DNA of 8,127 bases from Tepidisphaeraceae bacterium. GTDB taxonomy: Bacteria; Planctomycetota; Phycisphaerae; Tepidisphaerales; Tepidisphaeraceae. The stretch covers positions 1 through 8,127 of the forward strand of contig JANWHF010000023.1 of NCBI GenBank assembly GCA_025450555.1, in the 5' to 3' direction. The number at the start of each line of letters is the position of its first letter. The first letter of the stretch is position 1. This document shows positions 1 to 6,885 of this stretch, one piece after another. The notes below the pieces were generated by a model. That model was not told the DNA's origin. It made no database searches and was given only the letters and a program-made list of their open reading frames with translations. Made by a program: the position numbers and the translations under genes.

Positions 1-50
1 CCCGATTTGTCCCCCATCGCTCCACCCGCTAAGATGCCCGCCCTTTGGTG

Positions 51-55
51 GGAGG
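51..55 (+). promoter_or_regulatory. Shine-Dalgarno GGAGG supporting a TTG start at 61
   Basis: GGAGG is followed by five bases (actct) and an in-frame TTG at 61. This is the only good ribosome binding site near the 5' end of the first membrane protein gene, so it decides between TTG 61, ATG 34 and GTG 112. It could be chance, because the reading frame is open to the window edge and the true start could lie outside. Confidence 0.4.
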
Positions 56-60
56 ACTCT

Positions 61-2217
61 TTGGCGGTGCCCGAGGCATCAACCATTCAAGCGAATCCGG
101 GCGTTCAAACGGTGCATCCATCCGCGTCGCGCCGCACTTCGCGTCTGCTGCGCGCTCGAACCAGTGCCCCCCTGCGCCTCGGTGGTCGTCGTCGCCCAAG
201 TCATCAGGCCCTTTGGATTCGCGTCGCCATCATCGCTTTGCTGGCGGCCGCCTATACGTCGGTGGTGGTGCATTACTCGATGCGTCGAGGTCGGCTGATC
301 GTCTTTCCGACCTACGACGATGTCTCTTACATTAACAATGGCTTATGGCGATTGCAGACATTTTATGATGCCGGGCCGGCAACCGTGCTTCATATGTATC
401 GCGAGCAGCCGCCGCATTCGCCTTATTCGACGGTTATTTCTTTCTTCGCCTTTGCAATATTTGGCGTCCATGACTGGGCGCCGTATGCCGCCAATGTCTT
501 GCTGATCCTGGGATTCTTCGGGTTTGCCGATTACCTGCTTAGAGGGTGTCCGCTCTGGCAGAAGCTGATCGTGTTTCTGCTGCTGGCTTCTTTCCCGCTG
601 CTTTCATGGTCGGTTCAGGAATTCCGGGCGGATCATGTATCGGCCCTGCTTCTGGCAATGGGCCTGATCATGGTTCTCAAGCAGCCGTGGGTAAATTCCT
701 CGCGCCGGCATCAGATCATGGCGGGCGTCTGGTGCGGACTTGCGATCGCGAGCAAGCCCCACATGTTTATCAGCGTTGGGCTTCTGCTGGGCACGTCGCT
801 TGTGCTGGCGACGTTATGCGATCGATTTGGCAGCCGGCTGCGGGCCAATGCGCGGCAGATCGCTCAAAGCTGGGCATATTGCCTGGCCCCGGCGATTCTC
901 ATTCCGCTGCCTCATTTTCTGGTTGGCAGCCGTGAGGTGCTGTCTTACATCGGCGAAAACGTTTTCGGCGCCAACAAAGATATCTGGCAAACCAAAGGTA
1001 CGCTCGCCTATCACATCCTTTACTATCTCACGGGGCCTGGCGGGCATGCCGCGTTTGGCGGGACGATCAATCCCTCGCCCACCTGGCCGCCGGTGGGGAT
1101 TCCGAGCCATTTGCTTTTGATCATCATCATTCTTGCCGCAGCTGTCCTTCGCATCCTATGGCGCAGGCGTCGCACCGAAATCGTTCGAGCCGGTTGCTTT
1201 GCGCTGTTGTTGTTCGGCGCTTATCTGATTCCGACCGTATTGAAGACCAAGAGTTATTTCTTCGGACTTGGATTCCAGACGCCGCTGCTATTGGTGACGA
1301 TTTTGGCGCTGGGCGACTTGCTGCGATCGGAGCGGCTGAGTTTCCGACGCGTTCCTGTTGCCGCGGTGGGACTGATCTGCATGACCTGTTTCGCGGTGGC
1401 AGCCTGGGGCTGGCCGCCCGCCAACGGCGATTTTGGAGCCAACTGGGTGCGCAACCGCCGTGAGATTGCTTATGGGATTTACGACGGCATCCGCGACAAT
1501 CCCGATTACATCGGCCCGCATGTCTATATTCCCTGTGCGGGCGAGGTGAATGACGATCTGCTCAACTACCTTGCACGCAAGGAGGGGCGCGATCTGACCG
1601 CTTACGGACCCAAGACGACGCCGGAAGATCCGGCAACGTCACTTGCCGAATTCAATAAAGCACAGTTTGTGGTCAGTGCGGACCAGGGCAGCGCGCTGAT
1701 TGCCGATTTTCTGCCTCAATACAGAATTCAGGATCAACTGAATCGAATCCTCAAATCCCGGACCGATTACGCGCTGGTCGGCCGATACATCTATCACCAG
1801 ACCGGCCTGGGTTACTATCTCTTCGAGCACATTGGCCCCTTCTTTGGCTGGCGCCCGGCTACGGGCATGGGATATCTGGAAGGCCCTTATCCGACCAATG
1901 TGCTGCCGGCCTACGTGCGATGGGGCTATGGGCCTTCATCGGCGATCAGCATGAATGACCAGAGCGGCGGGCATTTCAACTTGAGCTTCAAGGCGCGAAA
2001 TATTTTTCCCGGGCAGTTGATAACCATCAAGCTCGATGGGCGAGTTTTGCGCGAAGTTCCCATGACGGCTTCGCAGGAGTTTGAGCCGATTGAAACCTCT
2101 TTCGACGCAAAGGCGGGTCCGCACACCATCGAGATGGATTATTCGAAATGGGAACAGGTGCAGTCCCGTCCCATGGCGGTCCTGTTTTCCAGTATCGTGA
2201 TCCGCGCTGCAAAGTGA
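61..2217 (+). CDS. GT-C-like polytopic membrane glycosyltransferase, paralog 1 (start uncertain, may extend past left edge)
   Basis: Probable inner-membrane glycosyltransferase of the GT-C fold (PMT/ArnT, GT39-like), a group that moves sugars from polyprenyl-phosphate donors to acceptors outside the membrane. Seen (numbering from the codon at 7): an Arg-rich N-terminus, a first membrane segment near residues 70-90, then FPTYDDVSY with Asp104-Asp105 in the first predicted periplasmic loop, where GT-C enzymes carry their catalytic acid. About ten further hydrophobic segments run to residue 468, with a Gly-rich loop (GPGGHAAFGG, 343-352). Residues 470-736 are soluble, ending in a beta-rich domain (about 640-736). 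The frame is open to the left edge. I chose TTG at 61 because GGAGG lies 5 bases upstream; ATG 34 has no such site, and GTG 112 aligns with the start of the downstream paralog. Family assignment comes from topology and the Asp pair only. Other polytopic envelope enzymes are possible. Confidence 0.62.
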   Translation: MAVPEASTIQANPGVQTVHPSASRRTSRLLRARTSAPLRLGGRRRPSHQALWIRVAIIALLAAAYTSVVVHYSMRRGRLIVFPTYDDVSYINNGLWRLQTFYDAGPATVLHMYREQPPHSPYSTVISFFAFAIFGVHDWAPYAANVLLILGFFGFADYLLRGCPLWQKLIVFLLLASFPLLSWSVQEFRADHVSALLLAMGLIMVLKQPWVNSSRRHQIMAGVWCGLAIASKPHMFISVGLLLGTSLVLATLCDRFGSRLRANARQIAQSWAYCLAPAILIPLPHFLVGSREVLSYIGENVFGANKDIWQTKGTLAYHILYYLTGPGGHAAFGGTINPSPTWPPVGIPSHLLLIIIILAAAVLRILWRRRRTEIVRAGCFALLLFGAYLIPTVLKTKSYFFGLGFQTPLLLVTILALGDLLRSERLSFRRVPVAAVGLICMTCFAVAAWGWPPANGDFGANWVRNRREIAYGIYDGIRDNPDYIGPHVYIPCAGEVNDDLLNYLARKEGRDLTAYGPKTTPEDPATSLAEFNKAQFVVSADQGSALIADFLPQYRIQDQLNRILKSRTDYALVGRYIYHQTGLGYYLFEHIGPFFGWRPATGMGYLEGPYPTNVLPAYVRWGYGPSSAISMNDQSGGHFNLSFKARNIFPGQLITIKLDGRVLREVPMTASQEFEPIETSFDAKAGPHTIEMDYSKWEQVQSRPMAVLFSSIVIRAAK

Positions 2218-2243
2218 CAACTGAGCGTTTCATCGTGAACCCC

Positions 2244-4343
2244 ATGCGACCATCGCGCCAGGACAGCGCGCGGGTGCTTCGCCGCCAGCACTCCGCGCCC
2301 TTGCGCAGCCTTGGGAATCGGCGGCCCGTCGATCAGCGTTTATCGCTTCGCATTGGATTGATCGTCATTCTGGCGGCGGCTTATACGGCGCTGGTCATCC
2401 ATTACTCGATTCGGCGCGGTCGGCTGATCTCATTTCCGACCTACGACGACGTCTCCTACATGACCGACGGGCTGAAGCGATTGCTGACGTTCTACGCGAC
2501 CGGTCCGAAGGCAGTCTATGACATGTACCTTCAGGTGCCGCCGCATGCGCCGTACTCGACAATTGTTGCATTTTTCTCATTTGCAATTTTCGGTGTGCAT
2601 GACTGGGCGCCCTATGCGGGGAACGTATTGCTGATCCTCGGATATTTTGGCTTTGCCGATTACCTGCTGCGCGGACTTCCGCTCTGGCAGAAGCTGGTTG
2701 TCTTTGCATTTCTCGCCTCCTTTCCGCTGCTGACCTGGTCGGTCCAGGAGTTTCGTCCCGATCACGCGGCGGCCCTGCTGCTGGTGATGGGGCTGATCAT
2801 GATTCTCAAGCAGCCGTGGATTACTTCATCCTGGCGGCATCAGATCATGGCGGGCGTCTGGTGCGGATTGTCGATCGCAGGCAAACCGCAAACGTTTCCG
2901 AGCGTGGGATTGCTCTTGGGGATGACGCTGGTGCTGGCAACTTTGTCCGATTGCTTGGGATATCGATTGCGCGCTTCGCCGCGCCGGATCGCGGAAAGCT
3001 GGGCGCGATGCGTGCTGCCGGCCATTTTCATTCCGCTGCCTCACTTTCTGGTGGCGTGGCGCGAGATATGGGCCTACATCGAGATGAATGTCTTTGGCGC
3101 CTACAGGGACGTCTGGCAGACCAAGGGCACATTGATGTTCCACCTTCTCTATTATCTGGTTGGGCCGGGCGGGCAGTCGGCGTTTGGCGGGACGATCAAT
3201 CCGACCAACTGGCCGCCGAGGGGAATTCCAAGCCACCTGATTCTGCTGGCAATTATTCTGGGCGCGGCGGTCATCCGCATCTTTTGGAGACGCCGGCGAT
3301 CGGAAATGGTCCAAACCGCCTGCTTTGCGATTCTGATCTTCACGGCCTATGCAATTTCCGCGGAGCTGAAGAATAAGAGCTACTTTTTCGGGCTTGGTTT
3401 TCAGACGCTGCTCGTCCTCGTTTCGGTGCTGGCGCTTCGCGGCCTATTTCTTGGCGAGCGACTGAAAGCGCGCCCCTTTCCCTTCGCGGCAGTCGCATTC
3501 GTGTTTCTGACATGCGTGGGCGTCGTCGCCTGGGGATGGCCTCCGGAAAACGGAGACTTCGGCGCCGATTGGGTGCGCAATCGCAACGAGATCGCCTACG
3601 GCGTCTATCGCGACATCCGCGATAATCCGGATTATACCGATCCAGTTGTATTCATTCCTGCGCCGGGCGACGTCAATCGAGACTTGATCAATTATCTTGC
3701 CATGAAAGAGGGACGGTCGATTGTGCCCTATGAGCCGCCGGACCTTTCATCGAATTTGGATTATCCGGTTGCACAATTTGATACGGTCAATTTTGTCATC
3801 ATCGCCGACCAGGGGTGCGGCCTGATCGCAGATTTTTTTCCGCAGTACACGATTCAGGACAAGCTGATCAAAATTCTGCAATCGCGACGGGATTATGCGC
3901 AGGTGGGCCGATATCTCTTTCACAAAACCGGATTAGGTTATTATCTCTTCGAGCATATCGGCGCCTTCTATGGCTGGCGGCCAACATCGGGGATGGGATT
4001 TCTGGAAGGTCCTTATCCGCAGAATGTGCTGCCGCCCTACGTGCGATGGGGCTATGGACCTTCATCGACGATCAGCATGAATGACCAGAGCGGCGGGCGT
4101 TTCAATTTGAGCCTGAAGGCGCGAAATATTTTTCCGGATCAGGTGATGACGATCAAGCTCGATGGGCGGGTTCTGCGCGAAGTTCCGATGGAGGCTTCGC
4201 AGGAGTTCAAGAGCTTTGAAATTTCCTTTGATGCAAGTCCGGGCGCGCACACAATTGAGATCGACTATTCAAAGTGGGAACAGGTCATGCCCCGTCCGAC
4301 GGCCGTGCTCTTTTCCAGCATCGTGATCCGCGCGGCGAGGTGA
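2244..4343 (+). CDS. GT-C-like polytopic membrane glycosyltransferase, paralog 2
   Basis: Tandem paralog of the preceding gene with the same architecture: Arg-rich cytoplasmic tail, first membrane segment at about residues 33-54 (numbering from ATG 2244), the FPTYDDVSY motif with Asp68-Asp69 in the first periplasmic loop, roughly ten more membrane segments, a GPGGQSAFGG loop, a soluble region and a C-terminal beta-rich domain ending VIRAAR. By hand count the last 136 residues match paralog 1 at 110 positions (81%). It begins 26 bases after the paralog 1 stop, so co-transcription is likely. ATG 2244 is chosen because it aligns with the homologous N-terminus; GTG 2235 is an alternative, and GTG 2148 would overlap the upstream gene by 70 bases and lacks homology. 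No strong Shine-Dalgarno is seen. Function as a glycosyltransferase is inferred from topology and the Asp pair. Donor and acceptor are unknown. Confidence 0.65.
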   Translation: MRPSRQDSARVLRRQHSAPLRSLGNRRPVDQRLSLRIGLIVILAAAYTALVIHYSIRRGRLISFPTYDDVSYMTDGLKRLLTFYATGPKAVYDMYLQVPPHAPYSTIVAFFSFAIFGVHDWAPYAGNVLLILGYFGFADYLLRGLPLWQKLVVFAFLASFPLLTWSVQEFRPDHAAALLLVMGLIMILKQPWITSSWRHQIMAGVWCGLSIAGKPQTFPSVGLLLGMTLVLATLSDCLGYRLRASPRRIAESWARCVLPAIFIPLPHFLVAWREIWAYIEMNVFGAYRDVWQTKGTLMFHLLYYLVGPGGQSAFGGTINPTNWPPRGIPSHLILLAIILGAAVIRIFWRRRRSEMVQTACFAILIFTAYAISAELKNKSYFFGLGFQTLLVLVSVLALRGLFLGERLKARPFPFAAVAFVFLTCVGVVAWGWPPENGDFGADWVRNRNEIAYGVYRDIRDNPDYTDPVVFIPAPGDVNRDLINYLAMKEGRSIVPYEPPDLSSNLDYPVAQFDTVNFVIIADQGCGLIADFFPQYTIQDKLIKILQSRRDYAQVGRYLFHKTGLGYYLFEHIGAFYGWRPTSGMGFLEGPYPQNVLPPYVRWGYGPSSTISMNDQSGGRFNLSLKARNIFPDQVMTIKLDGRVLREVPMEASQEFKSFEISFDASPGAHTIEIDYSKWEQVMPRPTAVLFSSIVIRAAR

Positions 4344-4358
4344 ATCAGAAAAAATTGT

Positions 4359-4387
4359 TTTACCACAGATGCACGGAGACACGGAGG
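4359..4387 (+). repeat. Left arm of 29-base inverted repeat (CACGGAGR type)
   Basis: This arm reads TTTACCACAGATGCACGGAG and continues with ACACGGAGG. Its reverse complement lies at 4582-4610 with 26 of 29 bases matching. It is internally repetitive (CACGGAGA then CACGGAGG). I recall motifs of this type as common dispersed intergenic repeats in planctomycete-like and verrucomicrobial genomes; that is memory, not a search result. No target-site duplication is evident at the flanks. Confidence 0.75.
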
Positions 4388-4435
4388 TTTCGTTCTGGTG
4401 AGGTGAGAGCCGCTGCGAGATGCGCTGTCCGTCTT

Positions 4436-4471
4436 GCGCCAAGGACGCCAAGGGAGCCAAGAGCGCCAAGA
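4436..4471 (+). repeat. Four-copy 9-base tandem repeat, consensus RCGCCAAGR
   Basis: Four consecutive 9-mers are seen: gcgccaagg, acgccaagg, gagccaaga, gcgccaaga. The motif family (reverse strand CTTGGCG) is typical of dispersed intergenic repeats in environmental bacterial genomes by my recollection. The last copy also forms the left half of the inner hairpin at 4463-4499. Confidence 0.8.
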
Positions 4472-4499
4472 AATTCTTTTTATAGTTTCTTCTTGGCGC
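4463..4499. repeat. Inner inverted repeat / hairpin
   Basis: GCGCCAAGAA at 4463-4472 is perfectly complementary to TTCTTGGCGC at 4490-4499, with a 17-base A/T-rich loop. It sits inside the larger 29-base inverted repeat, making a nested palindromic structure. No T-tract follows the right arm, so it is not a standard rho-independent terminator for the upstream glycosyltransferase genes, though it may still block or protect the 3' end of that transcript. Confidence 0.7.
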
Positions 4500-4581
4500 A
4501 TCAGTGGGCGCAAAGAGCAAACACAAAAACCCGATTCAAATTAATTTTCTCGCCTCGGCCCATCGCTTCAGCACAACCCGG

Positions 4582-4610
4582 CCTCCGTGTCTCCGTGCCT
4601 CCGTGGTGAA
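4582..4610 (-). repeat. Right arm of 29-base inverted repeat (CACGGAGR type)
   Basis: Reverse-complement partner of 4359-4387, with three mismatches. The two arms enclose about 194 bases, so the pair would form a long-range stem in RNA or the ends of a non-autonomous element. Confidence 0.75.
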
Positions 4611-4659
4611 CTCTCTTCTGACTTTCTGAGAGGTCGCGATTCGCTGACATAAATCATAA

Positions 4660-4677
4660 ATTTGTTCAGCAACAAAT
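4660..4677. promoter_or_regulatory. Perfect 7-bp dyad ATTTGTT-cagc-AACAAAT upstream of the secreted protein gene
   Basis: A perfect inverted repeat with a 4-base spacer is centred about 32 bases upstream of ATG 4701. It lies immediately upstream of a TATAAA box at 4688-4693, a position suitable for a transcription factor site or for a small leader hairpin. No regulator gene is present in the window to match it. Chance occurrence in an A/T-rich leader is possible. Confidence 0.35.
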
Positions 4678-4687
4678 CTATCGGGGG

Positions 4688-4693
4688 TATAAA
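4688..4693 (+). promoter_or_regulatory. Possible -10 box TATAAA next to the start codon
   Basis: TATAAA matches five of six bases of the sigma-70 -10 consensus and ends 7 bases before ATG 4701. If used, transcription would start about at the start codon and give a leaderless mRNA. The best -35 at 17-base spacing (TTCAGC, 4665-4670) is poor. GGGGG at 4683-4687 could instead act as a distant purine-rich ribosome site, in which case the promoter lies further upstream. Confidence 0.25.
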
Positions 4694-4700
4694 TGCGACC

Positions 4701-5813
4701 ATGAAATCAATCGCCATGCTCCTGGCGGCTCTACTCACTCTTGCCGCGATTCCAACTCAGGTCGATGCGAAGGATGCAGCGCCTCGGAAATTGATTGAGT
4801 TCGGGTGGGATGAGCCGGATACTGCCTTCATGCGGGCGCACATCGCGGAGATGGAGAAGACGCCATTCGATGGCTGCGTGTTTCATGCACGTTGCATCGG
4901 CGCGGATGGGAAGGCTGCCAACATGCTGTGGGACGATTGGGGTAAGCACGCTTATACCGAAGCCGAGATCAGGCCGGCGATTGACGACCTGAAAGGCACC
5001 CCATTCCACCGATTCACCGATAACCTCTTGAGATTCAACGTCTCGCCGGGCGACGTGGACTGGTTCGACGATTACTCGTCGATCGTGAACAACGCCGAGC
5101 TCGCGGCACGGATCGCGCGCGAGGGGCATTGCGCGGGAATCCTCTTCGACACCGAACAGTACGACCATCGGCTTTTCGATTACCGCGCGCAGCGCGACAC
5201 GGGAAAAAAATCGTGGGATGAATATGCCCGCCAGGCCCGGCAGCGCGGTCGCCAAGTCATGAACGCATTTCAGAAAGGTTATCCCGGCATCAAACTGCTG
5301 CTGACCTTCAGTTTCTCGCTCCCCTACCAGGAGACGCGCGGCGATGCATCGAAATTACCAACCGCCAGGTATGGATTGCTTGCGCCGTTCCTGAACGGAA
5401 TGGTCGATGCAGCAAACGAGAACGTGCAAATCATTGACGGCTTCGAAAGCTCGTATGGTTACAAGGACATCACGCGATTCGATACGGCCAGCGATTTGAT
5501 GCGCGATCGCGTTAAGTCATTCGTGGATGACAAGCAGAAATACCCGAAGGTTTGCCGCGTTGGATTTGGCGTCTGGATCGACGAGGACTGGCGCAAGACC
5601 GGCTGGAATGCGGAGGATGTGTCGAAGAACTTCTATTCGCCTGATGCTTTAGAGGAGACGGTGCGCAAGGCGCTGGAGAGCAGCGACGGGTATGTCTGGA
5701 TTTACACCGAGCAGCCGAGGTGGTGGTCGGACGCGGGCGGGCCAGTGAAACTTCCGGCGGCTTACGAGAAGGCGGTTCGTCGCGCGAGATCGCAGCCGCC
5801 AAATCGAAAATAA
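4701..5813 (+). CDS. Secreted protein of unknown family, probable TIM-barrel, glycoside-hydrolase-like
   Basis: A 370-residue protein I do not recognise as a named family. Seen: a signal peptide (MKSIAMLLAALLTLAAIPTQ, likely cleaved after VDA at 23), then a globular protein rich in Asp, Glu, Trp and Tyr. Strand-like segments followed by acidic residues recur in order: LIEFGWDEPD (31-40), GCVFHA (58-63), LLRFNVSPGDVDWFDD (109-124), GILFDTEQYD (146-155), IKLLLTFSFS (197-206), VQIIDGFESSYGY (242-254), VGFGVWIDED (287-296) and YVWIYTEQPRWW (331-342). This spacing suggests a (beta/alpha)8 barrel, with Glu152, Glu249 and Glu337 as candidate catalytic acids; the enzymatic role is inference. It would act outside the cytoplasm. 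ATG 4701 is preferred over an upstream in-frame TTG at 4662 because it directly starts the signal peptide. Its last codons and stop lie at the edge of a hairpin repeat. Confidence 0.7.
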   Translation: MKSIAMLLAALLTLAAIPTQVDAKDAAPRKLIEFGWDEPDTAFMRAHIAEMEKTPFDGCVFHARCIGADGKAANMLWDDWGKHAYTEAEIRPAIDDLKGTPFHRFTDNLLRFNVSPGDVDWFDDYSSIVNNAELAARIAREGHCAGILFDTEQYDHRLFDYRAQRDTGKKSWDEYARQARQRGRQVMNAFQKGYPGIKLLLTFSFSLPYQETRGDASKLPTARYGLLAPFLNGMVDAANENVQIIDGFESSYGYKDITRFDTASDLMRDRVKSFVDDKQKYPKVCRVGFGVWIDEDWRKTGWNAEDVSKNFYSPDALEETVRKALESSDGYVWIYTEQPRWWSDAGGPVKLPAAYEKAVRRARSQPPNRK

Positions 5814-5880
5814 CGGGGACGCAGCTGGGACGCAGCTAGTTTTTCAAAAAAAGTAGCTGCGTCCCAGCTGCGTCCCCGTT
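5812..5880. repeat. Long perfect hairpin, 27-base arms, REP/MITE-like repeat between convergent genes
   Basis: The arm at 5812-5838 is perfectly complementary to 5854-5880. Each arm contains the 11-mer GGGACGCAGCT twice in tandem. The 15-base loop is T5-c-A7 rich and can extend the stem by five A-T pairs after one mismatch. The hairpin starts within the TAA stop (5811-5813) of the secreted protein gene and lies in the 86-base gap before the convergent metal exporter. It can act as a two-sided transcription barrier. Its style (GGGGAC start, short tandem halves) recalls REP elements mobilised by RAYT (Y1_Tnp) transposases. That link is inference, and no such transposase is in the window. Confidence 0.8.
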
Positions 5881-5899
5881 TTCGCTCTGGGGCTAGACG

Positions 5900-6856
5900 T
5901 TAGTGGTGATGATGTGCGTGGTCGCGCGCTTCGCCGGCACGGAGCGGGCGAAGCGTGCAGTACATGTCTTTGGGATCGCAGCCTTCCACTTCGATCTGAA
6001 CGGTTGTATGCGTGATGTGAAAATGATGTTCGAGTTCCTCGACCACGGCGCGCAGAACCTGCTGCCCTTCCCGAATGCTTTGCTCGGCAACGACTACGTG
6101 GCAACTGCACGCAATCACGCCTGACCCGAGCGTCCAGACATGCAGGTCATGAACATCCATTACGCCCGGCACATGACTGATTGCTCTCTCAACTTTTGCC
6201 ATGTCCATGCCCTGCGGAACGCCTTCGAGCAGAACATTGGTCGATTCACGGAGGATCGACCAGGAGCTGGCGAGAATCAGCAGCCCGATCAGGATCGAGC
6301 AGATCGGGTCGGCCAGCGGACTGCCGGTTAAAACGACAATCACGCCCGCGACGACCACGCCGAACGCGGCCAAGGCATCGCCGAGCATGTGCAGATACGC
6401 GCTGCGGATGTTGAGATCATCCTTGGCCGAGTGATGCAGCCAGGTGGCGATTAAGCCATTAACCAGAATCCCGGTGAGCGCCACGCCAATCATGACCTGG
6501 CCGCGCACGAGCGTCTGAGGATGGAAAAGCCGCTCGACTGCCTGCCAGAGAATGAGTCCGGCAATGACCACCAGCGATGCGGAATTGATCAGTGCCGCGA
6601 GAATTCCGACGCGATGGTAGCCAAACGTGCGATGGGCCGAACTTGGCCAACTCGCGGCGCGCAGCCCATACCATGAGAGTAGAAGTGCCAGCGCATCGGC
6701 AAGATTATGTCCCGCATCGGAAACCAGCGACAAACTGTGCGACCAAAGACCGCTGCCCAGTTCAGCGATGACAAATAGAAGCGTTAACCCCAAGGACAGA
6801 GCGAGGCGACGACCTGCCAGGTGGTGAGCGTGAGAATGCCCGTGGGAATGCGACAT
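5900..6856 (-). CDS. Cation diffusion facilitator (CDF) family zinc/divalent metal exporter, CzcD/ZitB type
   Basis: An inner-membrane proton antiporter that exports Zn2+ (possibly also Co2+ or Cd2+) from the cytoplasm. Seen (numbering from ATG 6856, 318 residues, normal family length): a His-rich start (SHSHGHSHAHH), six membrane segments at about 18-38, 41-63, 83-107, 118-141, 153-176 and 181-199, and the transport site as HxxxD in segment 2 (His50, Asp54 in SDAGHNLAD) and HxxxD in segment 5 (His156, Asp160 in LHMLGD). The His/Asp pair in segment 2 is the Zn-selective pattern rather than the Asp/Asp of YiiP-type members. The cytoplasmic C-terminal domain has the conserved VHDLHVWTLGSG stretch and ends in a second His cluster (HAHHHH). 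ATG 6856 is chosen over an in-frame TTG at 6868 because it begins the family-typical His-rich tail; neither has a good ribosome site. The gene stands alone, convergent with the secreted protein gene. Confidence 0.95.
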   Translation of the reverse strand: MSHSHGHSHAHHLAGRRLALSLGLTLLFVIAELGSGLWSHSLSLVSDAGHNLADALALLLSWYGLRAASWPSSAHRTFGYHRVGILAALINSASLVVIAGLILWQAVERLFHPQTLVRGQVMIGVALTGILVNGLIATWLHHSAKDDLNIRSAYLHMLGDALAAFGVVVAGVIVVLTGSPLADPICSILIGLLILASSWSILRESTNVLLEGVPQGMDMAKVERAISHVPGVMDVHDLHVWTLGSGVIACSCHVVVAEQSIREGQQVLRAVVEELEHHFHITHTTVQIEVEGCDPKDMYCTLRPLRAGEARDHAHHHH

Positions 6857-6885
6857 TGTTTCTGCCAATCAAGAGAATCATGAAC

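Larger units (their letters stand above)
4344..4700. other. Non-coding gap of 357 bases: palindromic repeat region plus 5' region of next gene
   Basis: No convincing gene is seen here; open frames crossing it are low-complexity products of the repeats. The gap holds an outer inverted repeat (4359-4387 with 4582-4610), a four-copy 9-base tandem repeat (4436-4471), an inner inverted repeat (4463-4472 with 4490-4499), a small dyad (4660-4677) and a TATAAA box just before the next gene. Positions 4501-4581 contain an A/T-richer stretch (around 4516-4553) with no feature I can name. Confidence 0.7.

Noticed and set aside
2148..2243. N-terminal extension of paralog 2 overlapping the end of paralog 1
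   Set aside because: The extra 32 residues are an out-of-frame reading of the conserved paralog 1 C-terminus. The homologous start region begins at 2235-2244.
2826..3314. Long minus-strand open frame of 162 codons inside paralog 2
   Set aside because: It is antisense to a clearly conserved membrane protein, rich in Arg, Pro, Ser and His as expected from the complement of GC-rich codons, and the region is explained by the plus-strand gene.
4274..4609. Plus-strand open frame of 111 codons across the intergenic repeat region
   Set aside because: It begins inside the end of paralog 2 in another frame, and its sequence is a read-through of the CACGGAG and CGCCAAG repeats, with strong Arg/Pro bias.
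4359..4610. CRISPR array or insertion sequence
   Set aside because: The repeats are directly adjacent 9-mers or a single inverted pair, without regular spacers. No transposase is encoded between the arms and no target duplication is visible.
4731..5255. Minus-strand open frame of 174 codons inside the secreted protein gene
   Set aside because: It is antisense to a gene with a clear signal peptide and ordered strand motifs. Its translation has no recognisable domain and no ribosome site.
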